Positions 1 through 10,200 of a stretch of DNA of 64,000 nt are shown piece by piece. A model generated the notes under the pieces. The model was not told where the DNA came from. It was given only the letters and a program-made list of their open reading frames with translations, and did not search any database. The stretch's first letter is position 1; every line of letters begins with the position of its first letter. Origin of the DNA: Myroides sp. 1354 (GTDB lineage Bacteria > Bacteroidota > Bacteroidia > Flavobacteriales > Flavobacteriaceae). The stretch covers positions 62,001-126,000 of the forward strand of contig NZ_JACAGN010000002.1 of NCBI RefSeq assembly GCF_030324495.1, written 5' to 3'. The translations under genes were made by a program, and so were the position numbers.

Positions 1-101
1 TTTCGAGACACAGCTAGAATCTTATGTCCTCTATTTGCTAGTATTTTTACAGTTTCCAAGCCAATACCGCGACTTGTACCTGTAACAATGATATGTTTCA
101 T
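1..101 (-). CDS. Short-chain dehydrogenase/reductase, N-terminal fragment
   Basis: Only the first 33 codons are inside the window; the gene continues past the left edge. The translation begins MKHIIVTGTSRGIGLETVK. It contains the TGxxxGIG nucleotide-binding motif of the classical SDR Rossmann fold, preceded by a beta strand and followed by the expected helix and second strand (HKILAVSR). An NAD(P)-dependent oxidoreductase is therefore likely; the substrate cannot be guessed from this piece. The start codon lies 2 bp after the stop of the upstream M28 peptidase gene, so the two are probably co-transcribed and translationally coupled. Confidence 0.85.
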   Translation of the reverse strand, partial: MKHIIVTGTSRGIGLETVKILANRGHKILAVSR

Positions 102-103
102 TT

Positions 104-1042
104 TTAATTTTTCAATCTAATTTCACCAGAAGGTAAGTTAATCAATTTTTCTACGACAGGAACAAATTTTTTAGTTAGCGTCGTCATAAACGTCACGTCC
201 ATCAAATGCGCTTCATCCTTGACGTGATGATAGTATTTGAAGTTCTCAAAATCAGAAGAACTAAAGGTTTGACTAGGTATTTTATAAGCTAGATAAAAAG
301 GATAATTATCCGAACGCATAAACAATTGCATTTTTTCCGCATCTTCAAATCGTCCTGCTAAATTTTCACCTGCTATTTCATTTATTTTTGTTGCTAAATT
401 ACTTTGATCATATCCCGTAATAAAAGTGACATAATCGCGTTGCATAGGGACTCCTAACATTTCAAAATTCAGCATCATGACCACATTTGCATGCTCTTCC
501 TTCAAGCGATTAGCCAAATGCTGAGAACCCAAAAGTCCTAATTCTTCTGCTGTAAAGAAACAAACTAAAACCGTTCGCTTCATTTCCTTTTGTGCAAGAT
601 TTCTCGCTAGTTCTAACAAGATACTTACGCCAGAAGCATTGTCATTGGCTCCATTGGCAATCGAATCTCCGTCTACTGGTTCTTGGATGCCAATGTGATC
701 GTAATGGGCGCCTAAAACGACTATTTCCTTTTTTAGTTTTGGATCATGCCCAGGAATTACACCTATTACATTCCACGTGTTTTCTATGTCTTTCAGTTTA
801 TCTTCATAATTTGCATAGTAAGGTTCAATCCCATACGCTGTCAACTCATTCGCTAAATAAGTAGCTGCTTTCACATTCCCTTCATGCCCCGAGTCTCTAC
901 CTAATAATTCATCCGACGCCAAATAATTTAATGTCGTATGAATTTTCACTGCAGAAACTTCTTCTTGTTGTTCATTTGACAACTTAGAAGAGACACTACA
1001 AGAAGTAGCTAAAATCGCTACTAAAAAACTAAAGTATTTCAT
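104..1042 (-). CDS. M28 family zinc metallopeptidase, lipoprotein
   Basis: This is a probable exported aminopeptidase of the M28 (Zn-carboxypeptidase-like) family, anchored as a lipoprotein. The chosen start (MKYFSFLVAILATSC) gives a short charged n-region, a hydrophobic stretch and a lipobox ending in Cys. An in-frame ATG three codons upstream (1051) is also possible. Metal-binding motifs are in the order expected for the family: GAHYDHIG, then NGANDNASGV with the bridging Asp, then FFTAEELGLLGS with the catalytic Glu pair, and a C-terminal DEAHLMD region carrying the last ligand area. At about 312 residues it is a compact single-domain member. A sequence matching TAnnTTTG lies at 1056-1063 on the minus strand and would give a very short leader. 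It is separated from the upstream pdhC gene by a terminator and precedes an SDR gene. The substrate is unknown. Confidence 0.85.
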   Translation of the reverse strand: MKYFSFLVAILATSCSVSSKLSNEQQEEVSAVKIHTTLNYLASDELLGRDSGHEGNVKAATYLANELTAYGIEPYYANYEDKLKDIENTWNVIGVIPGHDPKLKKEIVVLGAHYDHIGIQEPVDGDSIANGANDNASGVSILLELARNLAQKEMKRTVLVCFFTAEELGLLGSQHLANRLKEEHANVVMMLNFEMLGVPMQRDYVTFITGYDQSNLATKINEIAGENLAGRFEDAEKMQLFMRSDNYPFYLAYKIPSQTFSSSDFENFKYYHHVKDEAHLMDVTFMTTLTKKFVPVVEKLINLPSGEIRLKN

Positions 1043-1115
1043 TTTAAACATGCCTCAAAAATACAAAATACCTTGCTATTTTACAGTGTTATAAAAGAAA
1101 GTAATAGTAAAAAAA

Positions 1116-1149
1116 CAAAAAAATGCCTGCAAATTGCAGGCATTTTTTT
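1116..1149 (-). terminator. Rho-independent terminator of the pdhA-pdhC operon
   Basis: A perfect 8-bp stem (atgcctgc 1123-1130 paired with gcaggcat 1136-1143) has a 5-nt loop and is flanked by A and T runs, so it can act on both strands. It lies 21 bp beyond the pdhC stop and upstream of the M28 gene. Confidence 0.85.
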
Positions 1150-1170
1150 GTCAATTCTATATTTTTTTGA

Positions 1171-2796
1171 TTACGCCAACATAGTAACTGGGTTTTCAAT
1201 ATAACTTTTTAGCGTTTGTAAGAATTGTGCTCCTGTAGCGCCATCTACAGTTCTGTGATCACAAGCCAAAGTAACAGTCATCGTATTCCCTACTACAATC
1301 TGTCCGTTTTTCACTACTGGTTTTTCAACAATAGCACCTACAGATAAAATTGCAGAGTTTGGTTGGTTGATAATCGAAGTAAACGACTGGATTCCGAACA
1401 TTCCTAAGTTAGAAACAGTAAACGTACTACCCTCCATTTCAGCAGGCGTTAACTTTTTCGTTTTCGCTTTACCCGCTAATTCTTTCACTTTTGATCCGAT
1501 GTGAGTTAACGACATTTGATCTGTAAAAGGCAATACAGGTACAACTAATCCATCTTCTACTGCTACAGCAACTCCAACATTGATGTGGTGATTGTAAATG
1601 GTAGCATTATCCGTCCACTGTGTATTTACTTGTGGGTGTTTACGCAAAGCCATCGCACATGCTTTAACCACCATATCGTTAAACGATACTTTTGTATCTG
1701 GCAATTCATTAATCAACTTACGAGAAGTCATGGCGTTATCCATGTCAATTTCGATCGTTAAGTAATAATGAGGAGCCGTAAATTTAGATTCTGCTAAACG
1801 ACGTGCAATTGTTTTACGCATCTGAGAGTTTTTCACTTCTTCAAAGCTTACTTCTCCAGCAGGAATAAATGGTTGCACTGCTGCTACTGTAGCCGTTGCT
1901 TGTGCAACTGGTGCAGCTGTTTGGGCAGGAGCTTGTGCTGCAGGCACGAAGTTTTCAACGTCGCGTTTGATAATACGACCATTTTCTCCACTACCTTTCA
2001 CTTGTGTCAAGTTAATTCCTTTCTCTTCTGCTATTTTTTTAGCTAAAGGTGAAACGAATACTCGTCCTCCTGTTACAGTTTCTGTTACTACAGCTGCTGC
2101 AGTTGATTCTGCTGCTTTAGGTGCCTCTGCTGATGCTTCAGCAACTGTTGTTGCAACTCCACCATTTTTAGCTCCTTCCACGATTGCAGAAACATCTGTA
2201 CCAGCAGGTCCTAAGATAGCCAATACGCTATCAATCGGTGCTGATTCTCCTTCTTGTATACCAACGTACAATAGCGTTCCTGATTCGAAAGCCTCAAATT
2301 CCATTGTTGCTTTATCCGTCTCAATCTCAGCTAAAATATCGCCTTCTTCGATTTTATCTCCTACTTTTTTAAGCCAACTAGCCACCGTTCCCTCAGTCAT
2401 AGTATCACTTAAACGAGGCATTGTGATAATTTTTACCCCTGCAGGAATAGCAGGCGCAGCAGGCGTTGTTTTTTCCTCTACTTTAGGAGCTTCAACTTCT
2501 GCTACTTTTTCAGCAACAGGAGCAGTACCTCCACCAAGTAAAGCAGAAATATCTTCACCTTCTTTTCCAATAATAGCAAGAAGCGAGTCAACTGGAGCAG
2601 CTTCCCCTTCTTGTAATCCAATGTATAACAATGTTCCTTCATAGAAAGATTCAAATTCCATTGTTGCTTTGTCCGTTTCGATTTCAGCAAGGATATCTCC
2701 TTCAGAAATCTTATCTCCAACTTTCTTTAACCAAGCTGCAACAACACCTTCTGTCATGGTGTCGCTTAAGCGTGGCATTGTAATTACTTCTGCCAT
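1171..2796 (-). CDS. pdhC: Pyruvate dehydrogenase E2, dihydrolipoamide acetyltransferase
   Basis: This is the core subunit of the pyruvate dehydrogenase complex; it transfers the acetyl group from lipoyl-lysine to CoA in the cytoplasm. Two lipoyl domains are visible, each with the ETDKATMEFE lipoylation motif (Lys43 and Lys162), joined by Ala/Pro/Val/Glu-rich linkers. A peripheral-subunit (E3)-binding domain follows around residues 245-285 (VSPLAKKIAEEKGI, GSGENGRIIKRDV). The C-terminal acyltransferase domain ends with the catalytic HRTVDGATGAQF (HxxxDG). At 541 residues it has the usual length for a two-lipoyl E2. The two lipoyl domains are 119 residues apart and very similar, an internal duplication. 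It starts 9 bp after pdhA, clearly the same operon. No E1-beta or E3 gene is in the window, so these are encoded elsewhere. The alternative of a 2-oxoglutarate or branched-chain E2 is less likely given the adjacent pyruvate-type E1-alpha. Confidence 0.95.
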   Translation of the reverse strand: MAEVITMPRLSDTMTEGVVAAWLKKVGDKISEGDILAEIETDKATMEFESFYEGTLLYIGLQEGEAAPVDSLLAIIGKEGEDISALLGGGTAPVAEKVAEVEAPKVEEKTTPAAPAIPAGVKIITMPRLSDTMTEGTVASWLKKVGDKIEEGDILAEIETDKATMEFEAFESGTLLYVGIQEGESAPIDSVLAILGPAGTDVSAIVEGAKNGGVATTVAEASAEAPKAAESTAAAVVTETVTGGRVFVSPLAKKIAEEKGINLTQVKGSGENGRIIKRDVENFVPAAQAPAQTAAPVAQATATVAAVQPFIPAGEVSFEEVKNSQMRKTIARRLAESKFTAPHYYLTIEIDMDNAMTSRKLINELPDTKVSFNDMVVKACAMALRKHPQVNTQWTDNATIYNHHINVGVAVAVEDGLVVPVLPFTDQMSLTHIGSKVKELAGKAKTKKLTPAEMEGSTFTVSNLGMFGIQSFTSIINQPNSAILSVGAIVEKPVVKNGQIVVGNTMTVTLACDHRTVDGATGAQFLQTLKSYIENPVTMLA

Positions 2797-2805
2797 ATTA
2801 TTTTA

Positions 2806-3804
2806 TTATAATCTATGAGGTAAAAAAGGGTAATTCTCTTGTTCGTACACTACGTCGTACATTACGTTCAACTCAGGGAATGGAGATTCTTCAGCGAATT
2901 TCTCACATTCAGATACTAAGTCTTTCACGCGTTGATCCATTGCTTCAATTTCGCTTTCTGTAGCGTAGCCATTTGCTTTAATTACATCTAAAACTTGTGT
3001 AATTGGATCGATTTTTTTGTACTCTTCTACCTCTTCTTTTGTACGGTAATGTTGAGCATCTGACATTGAGTGACCTCTATATCGGTATGTTTTCATTTCT
3101 AGTAACGTAGGTCCATCTCCACGACGCGCTCTTTCGATTGCTTCGTACATAGCCTCTGCTACTTTTACAGGATTCATTCCATCCACTGGTCCACTAGGCA
3201 TTTCGTATCCTAATCCCAATTTCCAGATTTCTGAATGGTTTGCTGTACGCTCTACAGAAGTACCCATTGCATATCCATTGTTTTCAATAATGAATACTAC
3301 AGGTAATTTCCAGTTCATTGCCATATTGAACGTCTCATGCAATGATCCTTGACGTGCTGCACCATCCCCAAAGTAACACATCGTTACTGCTTTTCTATCA
3401 AAATATTTATCTGCAAATGCTAATCCAGCTCCCAAAGGAATTTGTCCACCTACAATTCCATGTCCGCCATAGAAGTTATGTTCTTTAGAAAAGATGTGCA
3501 TAGATCCTCCCAAACCTTGAGAAGTTCCTGTTCCTTTTCCTAATAACTCTGCCATGATTCTTCGTGGGTCTACACCCAACCCGATTGGTTGTACGTGATT
3601 TCTGTATGCTGTAATCATTTTGTCTTTTGACAAATCCATTGCGTGTAAAGCTCCAGCCAAAACCGCTTCTTGCCCATTATATAAATGTAAGAATCCTCTT
3701 ACTTTTTGTTGAATATATAAAGCGGCAAGTTTGTCTTCAAACTTTCTCCAAAATAGCATGTCTTCATACCACTTTAGATAAACTTCTTTTGTAATTTCTT
3801 TCAT
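2806..3804 (-). CDS. pdhA: Pyruvate dehydrogenase E1 component, alpha subunit
   Basis: This is the thiamine-diphosphate-binding alpha chain of the heterotetrameric E1, which decarboxylates pyruvate and reductively acetylates E2. The ThDP motif is visible as GDGAARQGSLHETFNMA followed about 30 residues later by ENNGYAMGTS. GGHGIVGGQIPLGAG precedes it, and YRYRGHSMSD is the conserved phosphorylation-loop equivalent near the active site. The length of 332 residues fits the family. It is the first gene of a two-gene unit with pdhC (9-bp gap). The beta subunit is not adjacent, so partner expression must be coordinated from another locus. A candidate promoter box lies 76 bp upstream. Confidence 0.95.
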   Translation of the reverse strand: MKEITKEVYLKWYEDMLFWRKFEDKLAALYIQQKVRGFLHLYNGQEAVLAGALHAMDLSKDKMITAYRNHVQPIGLGVDPRRIMAELLGKGTGTSQGLGGSMHIFSKEHNFYGGHGIVGGQIPLGAGLAFADKYFDRKAVTMCYFGDGAARQGSLHETFNMAMNWKLPVVFIIENNGYAMGTSVERTANHSEIWKLGLGYEMPSGPVDGMNPVKVAEAMYEAIERARRGDGPTLLEMKTYRYRGHSMSDAQHYRTKEEVEEYKKIDPITQVLDVIKANGYATESEIEAMDQRVKDLVSECEKFAEESPFPELNVMYDVVYEQENYPFLPHRL

Positions 3805-4179
3805 ATGACTTTACTTTTCATGAGTAGATCAGCTACTCTAAATACAGACTTTGCTAAATACCCACTATACTGTGGAAAGGCAAAAATAGCACATCTACTT
3901 TAGATTGAAAAATTTATTTGAAGTATTTTAAATTATGGATATTATTCTTTATATTTTTTAAGAAAATATTTAATATTAGTTAAACATATCTCCTTAACAC
4001 TACTACAAATATAGTGTTCCAACTTGCCTTTGAACTCATTTTTCACAGCTGTTTTCTTCTTTTTATACGAAAGATGTAGCTAGAATCCACAACTATATTC
4101 TTTTTCTAAAATTTACTCCCAAGACTCTCCTCCGTACATCCTCACTTTATTCTAATTTACCTCTTCTAGTTTATCCTAT
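3805..4179. other. Intergenic region upstream of pdhA, no gene seen
   Basis: This is an AT-rich spacer of about 375 bp between the pdhA start and the terminator of the phosphoesterase gene. Apart from a candidate promoter box at 3881-3888, I see no open frame with coding character, no RNA gene and no repeat. Confidence 0.6.
3881..3888 (-). promoter_or_regulatory. Candidate -7 box for pdhA
   Basis: The minus strand reads TATTTTTG, an exact match to the Bacteroidota -7 consensus TAnnTTTG. No clear TTG at the -33 position is present at 17-23 bp spacing, so this is only a candidate. Confidence 0.4.
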
Positions 4180-4220
4180 AAAAAAGGAACCCCTCTAGAG
4201 ATTATCTCTTCGAAGGGCTC
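4180..4220 (-). terminator. Terminator of the SusCD-phosphoesterase operon
   Basis: An imperfect hairpin (gagcccttcgaagaga against tctctagaggggttc on the minus strand, 4-nt loop) is followed by a T run. It starts 27 bp past the stop codon of the phosphoesterase gene. Confidence 0.65.
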
Positions 4221-4246
4221 AACTCACGCTTAAAATAAAATATAAA

Positions 4247-5755
4247 TTAGGTAATTACTTCAGTATATCTGTTTCCGAAACGATCGGTCACAACAACAGT
4301 GATTTCTTTTGCTTGTTCTGAAGGGTTAAATAAAAATAGATGATCCGTCAGATCGGGTTCTACCCATTTTCGCTTTACGGGTAATTTTGGTCCCTCATGC
4401 AATTGGATACTCAGTGGATCTTTAGTTCGAATGCGTACTAAGGCTCCTTTTTCTACTCCATCTTCCAACCATACCGCTTTCCATTGTTCATCCCAATTCC
4501 AAATATTTACACTCCAATTGGTTGGGTAATCGGGATGCTCCCCTTTTCTGTAAACGCGAAACTGAGTATCTTTGGATAAACCTGTCCCTTTATAATACCA
4601 GCTAATATCATTTCCTTCTACGTGGTAAACACCATATCCACTTGGTGTTCCATCTTGGCAAATGGGCCCACTCCACCACGCGCCACAAACCGTTCCGTGG
4701 CAGTGTTCATATAAATTTTCACTGAGAATAACATTTTCATTAAAATGGGTATGCCCTGACATCAAATGTGCGCGATATGGTTCTAATAATTTGTACAAAT
4801 ACTTTCGATTACTCACCATGGCTCCTAGTGATTTCTCTTCAGGATGACGTTCAAAATGTCTAGTAAACGATGGAATATGCTGAAACACCACCACTGTAGA
4901 TCCTTTAGGCACAAACTGTAGATCCTTTTCTAGCCACGTTAGTTGATTTTCTGTCACATAACCGATATACTCTTTGTCTTTTCCGATAAAGAACACATCA
5001 TTCAAAACGATATAATGCACTAATCCTCGATTAAAAGAATAATACTGAGGACCATACATCCCACTGAATGTAGTCGTTGATTTTTCGTCACTGCGTTGTT
5101 CTAAATCTGCATCGTGATTTCCAAATACTTGAAAGAAGGGAATATTCGTTTGTTGTACGGCTTGATTGTACTTGGAAGACAATTGGTGTTGATCCCAAAT
5201 CAAATCTCCACAACCTACACCAAATACATGGGAGCTTTTCAAACTTTTAATGGTCTCTATCGTGTCAGGAACCGTTTCGCTCAACAACAAATCCGCTTCT
5301 TCTTCTTTTTGAATTTGCGGATCCGCCCAAACAATAAAATGATGGGTATGATCTGATTCCTTGGCTAATTGTAAATCGAAATGGTGCGTACTCGTGTTTT
5401 TTTGCTTATTTATTTTTTGATACAGTGCAGCTGAACCATTCGCTTGTCTTTCTATTACATACCCTGAAGGCAAGGAAAGAAAGACAAAACTCGATTGAAA
5501 TGCACTTTGAAAAGTATATCTTCCCCCTGCATCTGTTTTCACTACACTGTACCCATCTGATACCACCACATTAGCAATTCCCTTTCCTTGTACACTAACT
5601 TTTCCTGATACAGTTACACTCTTTAAATCTTCTAAACCTTCATTCGCCCAAGCTGTTGAATCTAAAATCCCTGCTGTGGATTGTTGAAGGGGTAATAACG
5701 TAGCTGCTCCCGCTGTTAGCGCTACATTTTTCAAAAAATTACGTCTAGAATTCAT
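4247..5755 (-). CDS. Tat-exported calcineurin-like phosphoesterase
   Basis: The N-terminus MNSRRNFLKNVALTAGAATL is a twin-arginine signal (SRRNFLK), so the folded, metal-loaded enzyme is probably exported to the periplasm. After it comes a beta-rich carboxypeptidase-regulatory-like domain (about residues 45-110), then the metallophosphoesterase core. Motifs in order: WADPQIQ (motif I, with Asp but Gln instead of the usual His, as in related calcineurin-like proteins), GCGDLIWD, GNHD, QHIPSF and SGHTH. The last ~120 residues form a C-terminal beta domain typical of this exported subfamily. It starts 10 bp after the SusD-like gene and is the last gene of a SusC-SusD-phosphoesterase operon. This suggests release of phosphate or a phosphodiester bond from the ligand taken up by the pair; that is inference. 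The substrate cannot be read from sequence. Confidence 0.88.
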   Translation of the reverse strand: MNSRRNFLKNVALTAGAATLLPLQQSTAGILDSTAWANEGLEDLKSVTVSGKVSVQGKGIANVVVSDGYSVVKTDAGGRYTFQSAFQSSFVFLSLPSGYVIERQANGSAALYQKINKQKNTSTHHFDLQLAKESDHTHHFIVWADPQIQKEEEADLLLSETVPDTIETIKSLKSSHVFGVGCGDLIWDQHQLSSKYNQAVQQTNIPFFQVFGNHDADLEQRSDEKSTTTFSGMYGPQYYSFNRGLVHYIVLNDVFFIGKDKEYIGYVTENQLTWLEKDLQFVPKGSTVVVFQHIPSFTRHFERHPEEKSLGAMVSNRKYLYKLLEPYRAHLMSGHTHFNENVILSENLYEHCHGTVCGAWWSGPICQDGTPSGYGVYHVEGNDISWYYKGTGLSKDTQFRVYRKGEHPDYPTNWSVNIWNWDEQWKAVWLEDGVEKGALVRIRTKDPLSIQLHEGPKLPVKRKWVEPDLTDHLFLFNPSEQAKEITVVVTDRFGNRYTEVIT

Positions 5756-5765
5756 TGTTCACCCT

Positions 5766-7220
5766 TTAATTTTGCCACCAAATTTTAATATTGATATCAT
5801 CTCCACCCATCTTCTGTATCTGCTTCTCGTAATTTGTTTTGTTTTTTGTTCGAATATCCAATGGATAAGGAAAACGCGAAGGCATAACCCCATTATTCAT
5901 CATAGTCTTTGTTTTGGGTAATTTAGGAAAACCTGTGCGCTTATATTCAAACCACTGTTGATAATCATTCATGTATAATGCATAGTACTTTTGCAGTAAA
6001 ATACGCTCTAGAGAACCATCATAAGCAGTAGCTGGATTGTCGAAATAATCATTAGGCATTGCTACAGCATAAAAATCCATTGCTGCTTGAACCCCTTTTT
6101 TATAGAAATCCTCCGCCCCAGTTAAATATCCTTTTTGCGCTAATTCTGCTTGGATAAAAAGCACTTCCGCATAAGTCAGGATTGCTGTTTTAGTTGGATT
6201 GGCCGCCATTTTATTATTCAAAGTTGAAGCTTCATAGTCAAATTGACCATCTGACCCTTCAAAAGCACTTGGAATTCCCTTATAGCCAATGTTCACTTTC
6301 TTCTGATTTTCCATTCTTGTTGCCTGTGTAGCAAAAACAGGTAGACGAGGATCTTTAAATTCATTCAAGTTATCAATGAAAAAACTTGCCATTTTTCGAC
6401 TCAAAGTAAAATCCTGTATGCGGCTCCAAGGTGATATATTAGGATTTACTCCCGTAATTAAAAGTGTAGCTTCTTCTTCTACCTTTGTGATAATAGGATA
6501 TTTTGCAGGATTACCCAACATAGCTACCATTTTAGGATAAGCCTCCTTATTGGCTTTATTTGAGATACGCAACAACAAACGCAAGTGTAAGCTGTTTGTG
6601 AATTTCTGCCATTTAGCAATATCGTTATTAAACAAAATATCTTGATAATAAATCATCCCTTTCTTGCTGTCATATAACTCATTTGCTCGCTCTAAATCGG
6701 CAAACAAACTATCGTATATGGCTTCTTGATCATCAAAGGCAGGATAGATTACTCCTTCTCCTCCCTTACCTGCATCAAAATAAGGAACATCTCCAAATAG
6801 ATCAACTAAATTGGCTGCCATCCAAACGCGCATCGTAATTCCGATTGCTTCATAATTAGCATCTTTTACTCGTACTGCTGCTGCCTCAATATCTTTGGCT
6901 GTTTTCATCCATCTATAATAGGTATTCCATGAAGCGGAACCTATATTATCTGATAGATTATAATGTTGAATTCCATAAGATGTCTGTGGGAAAGTCAAGA
7001 TATCTTGCATTAATTCGCTGTTGTATGACCAGCTTCGATACATATTACTTGTTGCCACTTCGTAAATTAAAGGATTTAACAACGTTCCTGGACTTATTTC
7101 TTGCAGTCGATTTGGATCTGTATTGGTATCTTCAAAGTCATTGGTACAGCTTGTAACTTGAAAAGCTACAGCAGTCAACAAACTCAAGCTTAGTAAGGAT
7201 AGTAATTTATATTTTCGCAT
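5766..7220 (-). CDS. SusD/RagB-family outer-membrane lipoprotein
   Basis: This is a surface-exposed substrate-binding lipoprotein that works as the lid of the SusC-type channel encoded immediately upstream. The signal peptide ends in a lipobox (FQVTSC). The mature N-terminus carries the DTNTDPNR motif characteristic of the SusD-like_2 branch. The helical, TPR-like body includes ITMRVWMAANLVDLFGDVPYFDA and the C-terminal QKYYALYMNDYQQWFEYKRTGFP, which are family signatures. At 484 residues the length is normal. The gene starts 2 bp after the SusC-like gene. The following gene encodes an exported phosphoesterase, so the ligand may be a phosphorylated compound or peptide rather than a neutral glycan; that is inference. 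Confidence 0.92.
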   Translation of the reverse strand: MRKYKLLSLLSLSLLTAVAFQVTSCTNDFEDTNTDPNRLQEISPGTLLNPLIYEVATSNMYRSWSYNSELMQDILTFPQTSYGIQHYNLSDNIGSASWNTYYRWMKTAKDIEAAAVRVKDANYEAIGITMRVWMAANLVDLFGDVPYFDAGKGGEGVIYPAFDDQEAIYDSLFADLERANELYDSKKGMIYYQDILFNNDIAKWQKFTNSLHLRLLLRISNKANKEAYPKMVAMLGNPAKYPIITKVEEEATLLITGVNPNISPWSRIQDFTLSRKMASFFIDNLNEFKDPRLPVFATQATRMENQKKVNIGYKGIPSAFEGSDGQFDYEASTLNNKMAANPTKTAILTYAEVLFIQAELAQKGYLTGAEDFYKKGVQAAMDFYAVAMPNDYFDNPATAYDGSLERILLQKYYALYMNDYQQWFEYKRTGFPKLPKTKTMMNNGVMPSRFPYPLDIRTKNKTNYEKQIQKMGGDDINIKIWWQN

Positions 7221-7222
7221 GA

Positions 7223-10200
7223 TTAAAATTCTAATTTAAGATTAAACCCATAAGTAGCGGGAGAAGGCATCTGTCCCATCTCAACACCAGGCATCATCGA
7301 TCCTCCATTTAAAGCGGCTGTTTCTGGATCAAAAATGGGGAAACTTGTTAACGTTGCTAAGTTTCTTCCAAATACAGAAACGGATAATTTTGTCATTTTT
7401 AGCTTATCTAATACTGGTTTTGGGAAGTTGTATTCGATACTGATATCTCTTAGTTTTAAATAAGAAGCATCAAAAGTATTAGACTCTAGATTAGCTCTTC
7501 TGTAGTATTCCGCATAGTAATCCGCAGGATTCACTTTTGTCGTATTTGGAGCAAATGTTCCATCACCATTTCGAACAACCCCTTCTCCAATAATAAAGCC
7601 TTGTTCACGTCCATATAAGGTATGTCCTAATTTTCCTTGTTCTGACATTTTGTGATGAGTTTGAGAATAAACCTTTCCTCCATAAGAACCATCCAAAGTA
7701 AAACTCAAGGTCACATTTTTGTATTTAAAGGTATTCACCCAACCTGCAGTCCAATCTGCATAAGCATTACCGATGTATTCAATCTCCTTCGATTGTTCTG
7801 GTAAGCCTTTATCGGTATAGATAATCTGACCTTGATCATTGCGAACAAATTTATACCCATATAAATCTCCTGTCGTTCCCCCTACTTTTCCAATAATCTG
7901 AGCTGTTCCAGATTCTGCCAATACCTGTTGGTCACCTCCTTCTAAGTCTGGAGATAGGGATAAAATTTTATTTTTGTTCTTCGCCCAGTTTAAAGTGGTA
8001 TTCCAACTGAACGATTGTGTTTTTACAGGTGTAGCATTCAAAACAATTTCAATTCCCTGATTTCTCACTGTTCCTGCATTGACATTGGCTTTAGAATATC
8101 CTGTTACAAAATTTAAAGGCACCGTGATTAATTGGTTCTTCGTTTTGGTTTCATACAATGTAACGTCAAAACCTAACCTATTTTTAAACATCTTATGTTC
8201 GTATCCCAGCTCAAAACTCGTTGTTCCTTCAGGTTTTAAATCGATATTATGCAACGTTGTTGGAGAAGTAGCTGAACTTGGGAATTCGCTATTTTCATAA
8301 TACAACTTTGTCTTATAAGGAGACGTTCCATTTCCGACATCAGCGTAAGAGAAACGCAATTTAGAATAATCAATTGCTTGTGGTAAAACGAATATATCAC
8401 TCAAAACGAAACTCGCATTTACAGAAGCATACATAAAAGACCAATTGGCTTCTTGCAATGTACTTGACCAATCATTTCGAACCGTACCATCTAAAAAGAT
8501 CATATTTTTATATCCTACAGAAGCCATTCCATAAAGGGAATTTACCTTTAGGTTTTCGTCTGATACTTTAGTACTGGGTTTATCCTTTCCATTGGCAATC
8601 ATATAGACTCCTGGAGTTACCAATCCATTAACCCAGCTCGCATTGCTATGCCACTTAGAATTACGCATATTTCCTCCTACAGATAATCCATAGTTAAAAA
8701 TATCCTTCTTATCTTCCGTATAGCTCAATAAGAAATCAGTATTGACTTCCGTAAAATTAATTTGCTGTGTTTTAAAATAGCCTTCTCCAAATTTCGTTGT
8801 GTTAAAAGGCCTGCGTTCCTCGCGTTTATCTCCTCTAGAATTTACTGTTCCTCTCAGCATTAATTTAAATTTTGGAGCTAAATCAATATCTGTCGATAAA
8901 CTTCCAACTAAAGTATTGGCATTTACGGCATTTGTCGTTTCATATGCGATTAAGTAGGGATTTTCGATATACGAACTAAAAGGGTGTATTTGTTCCAATT
9001 GCTCTTTATCTTTTTTCCATATTGGTCGATACCACGCCAAATCCACGTTTGGATTTTGAAAAATCATAAAATAGCTGATGGTGTGGTTTCCATATCCAGT
9101 ACCGGGTAAATTATCACTGCTTCTATTGCTATAACTTACACTCGAATTTACGGTAACGCCTTTTGCAACTTCGTATTTTGCTTTGGTGGAGATTGTTGTT
9201 CGATCAAAACCTGTATTCGGCATGATCCACTCATTTTTTGAATGCGTAATAGTAGCTCGAATATTCCCTTTATCATTACCTCCAGAGAGTCCTAACGTAT
9301 TGGTAGTGGTAATACCCGTTCTCCAAAAATCTTTAATATTGTTTTTATAAGGCCTCCATAGCGTACGTTCAGCTCCTTGTCCTTCTGTTTCTGGATCATA
9401 TTGAAAATAGGATTGCCCATCGAATTTAGGTCCGAATGCGCTACTTGTACTACCCGTATTTGCACCATCTTCGGAAGCTCCATACGAATAAAAAAGATCC
9501 CCTGCTTTATTGAATGATTTTCCCGTTCCTTGTCCGTATTGATATTGATAATCTGGCCAATGTTGAATAACGTCTAAGCTGACGTTGGAATTAAAACTAA
9601 TTCCCAATCCTTTATTTTTATTCTTTCCTGATTTAGTCGTAATCATCAACACTCCATTTCCAGCACGCGATCCGTATAGAGCCGCAGCCCCCGGTCCTTT
9701 TAAAACAGTAATACTCTCAATATCGTCGGGATTTAAATCCGCAATTCCATTTCCATAATCTACTGGAGCATCATCGCCAATATAAGCGGTATCAGCACCA
9801 TTAGACCACAAATCTCCACCCACAATAACTCCATCCACAACAATCAACGCTCCATTTGCTCCTAGGTTTATGGAACGATCGCCTCTCAATTTTATCTGTG
9901 TAGAGTTCATGGGACCTGAATTAGAAGACAACATCGTCATACCTGCTACTTTCCCTTTTAATTCATCCGACCAATTATTAGAACGAGCGTGATTTAACTC
10001 TTCTCCATTCAGCGTTTGCTGAGAATATCCCAATTGTTTTTCTTCTCTTTTAATTCCCAAAGCCGTAACAACAACTTCGTTTAGCATACTATTCGATTCT
10101 TTCAACTGAATGGTCACAAAAGAAAGATCATTCACCTGAATGGTTTTTGTTTCGAACCCTAAAAAAGAAACTTCTAAAATCGTTGACTTTAAATCAACAT

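Noticed and set aside
1967..2644. 225-codon plus-strand frame opposite pdhC
   Set aside because: It is a shadow of the Ala/Pro/Val-rich E2 linkers and lipoyl domains; no start context or domain, and the minus frame is unambiguous.
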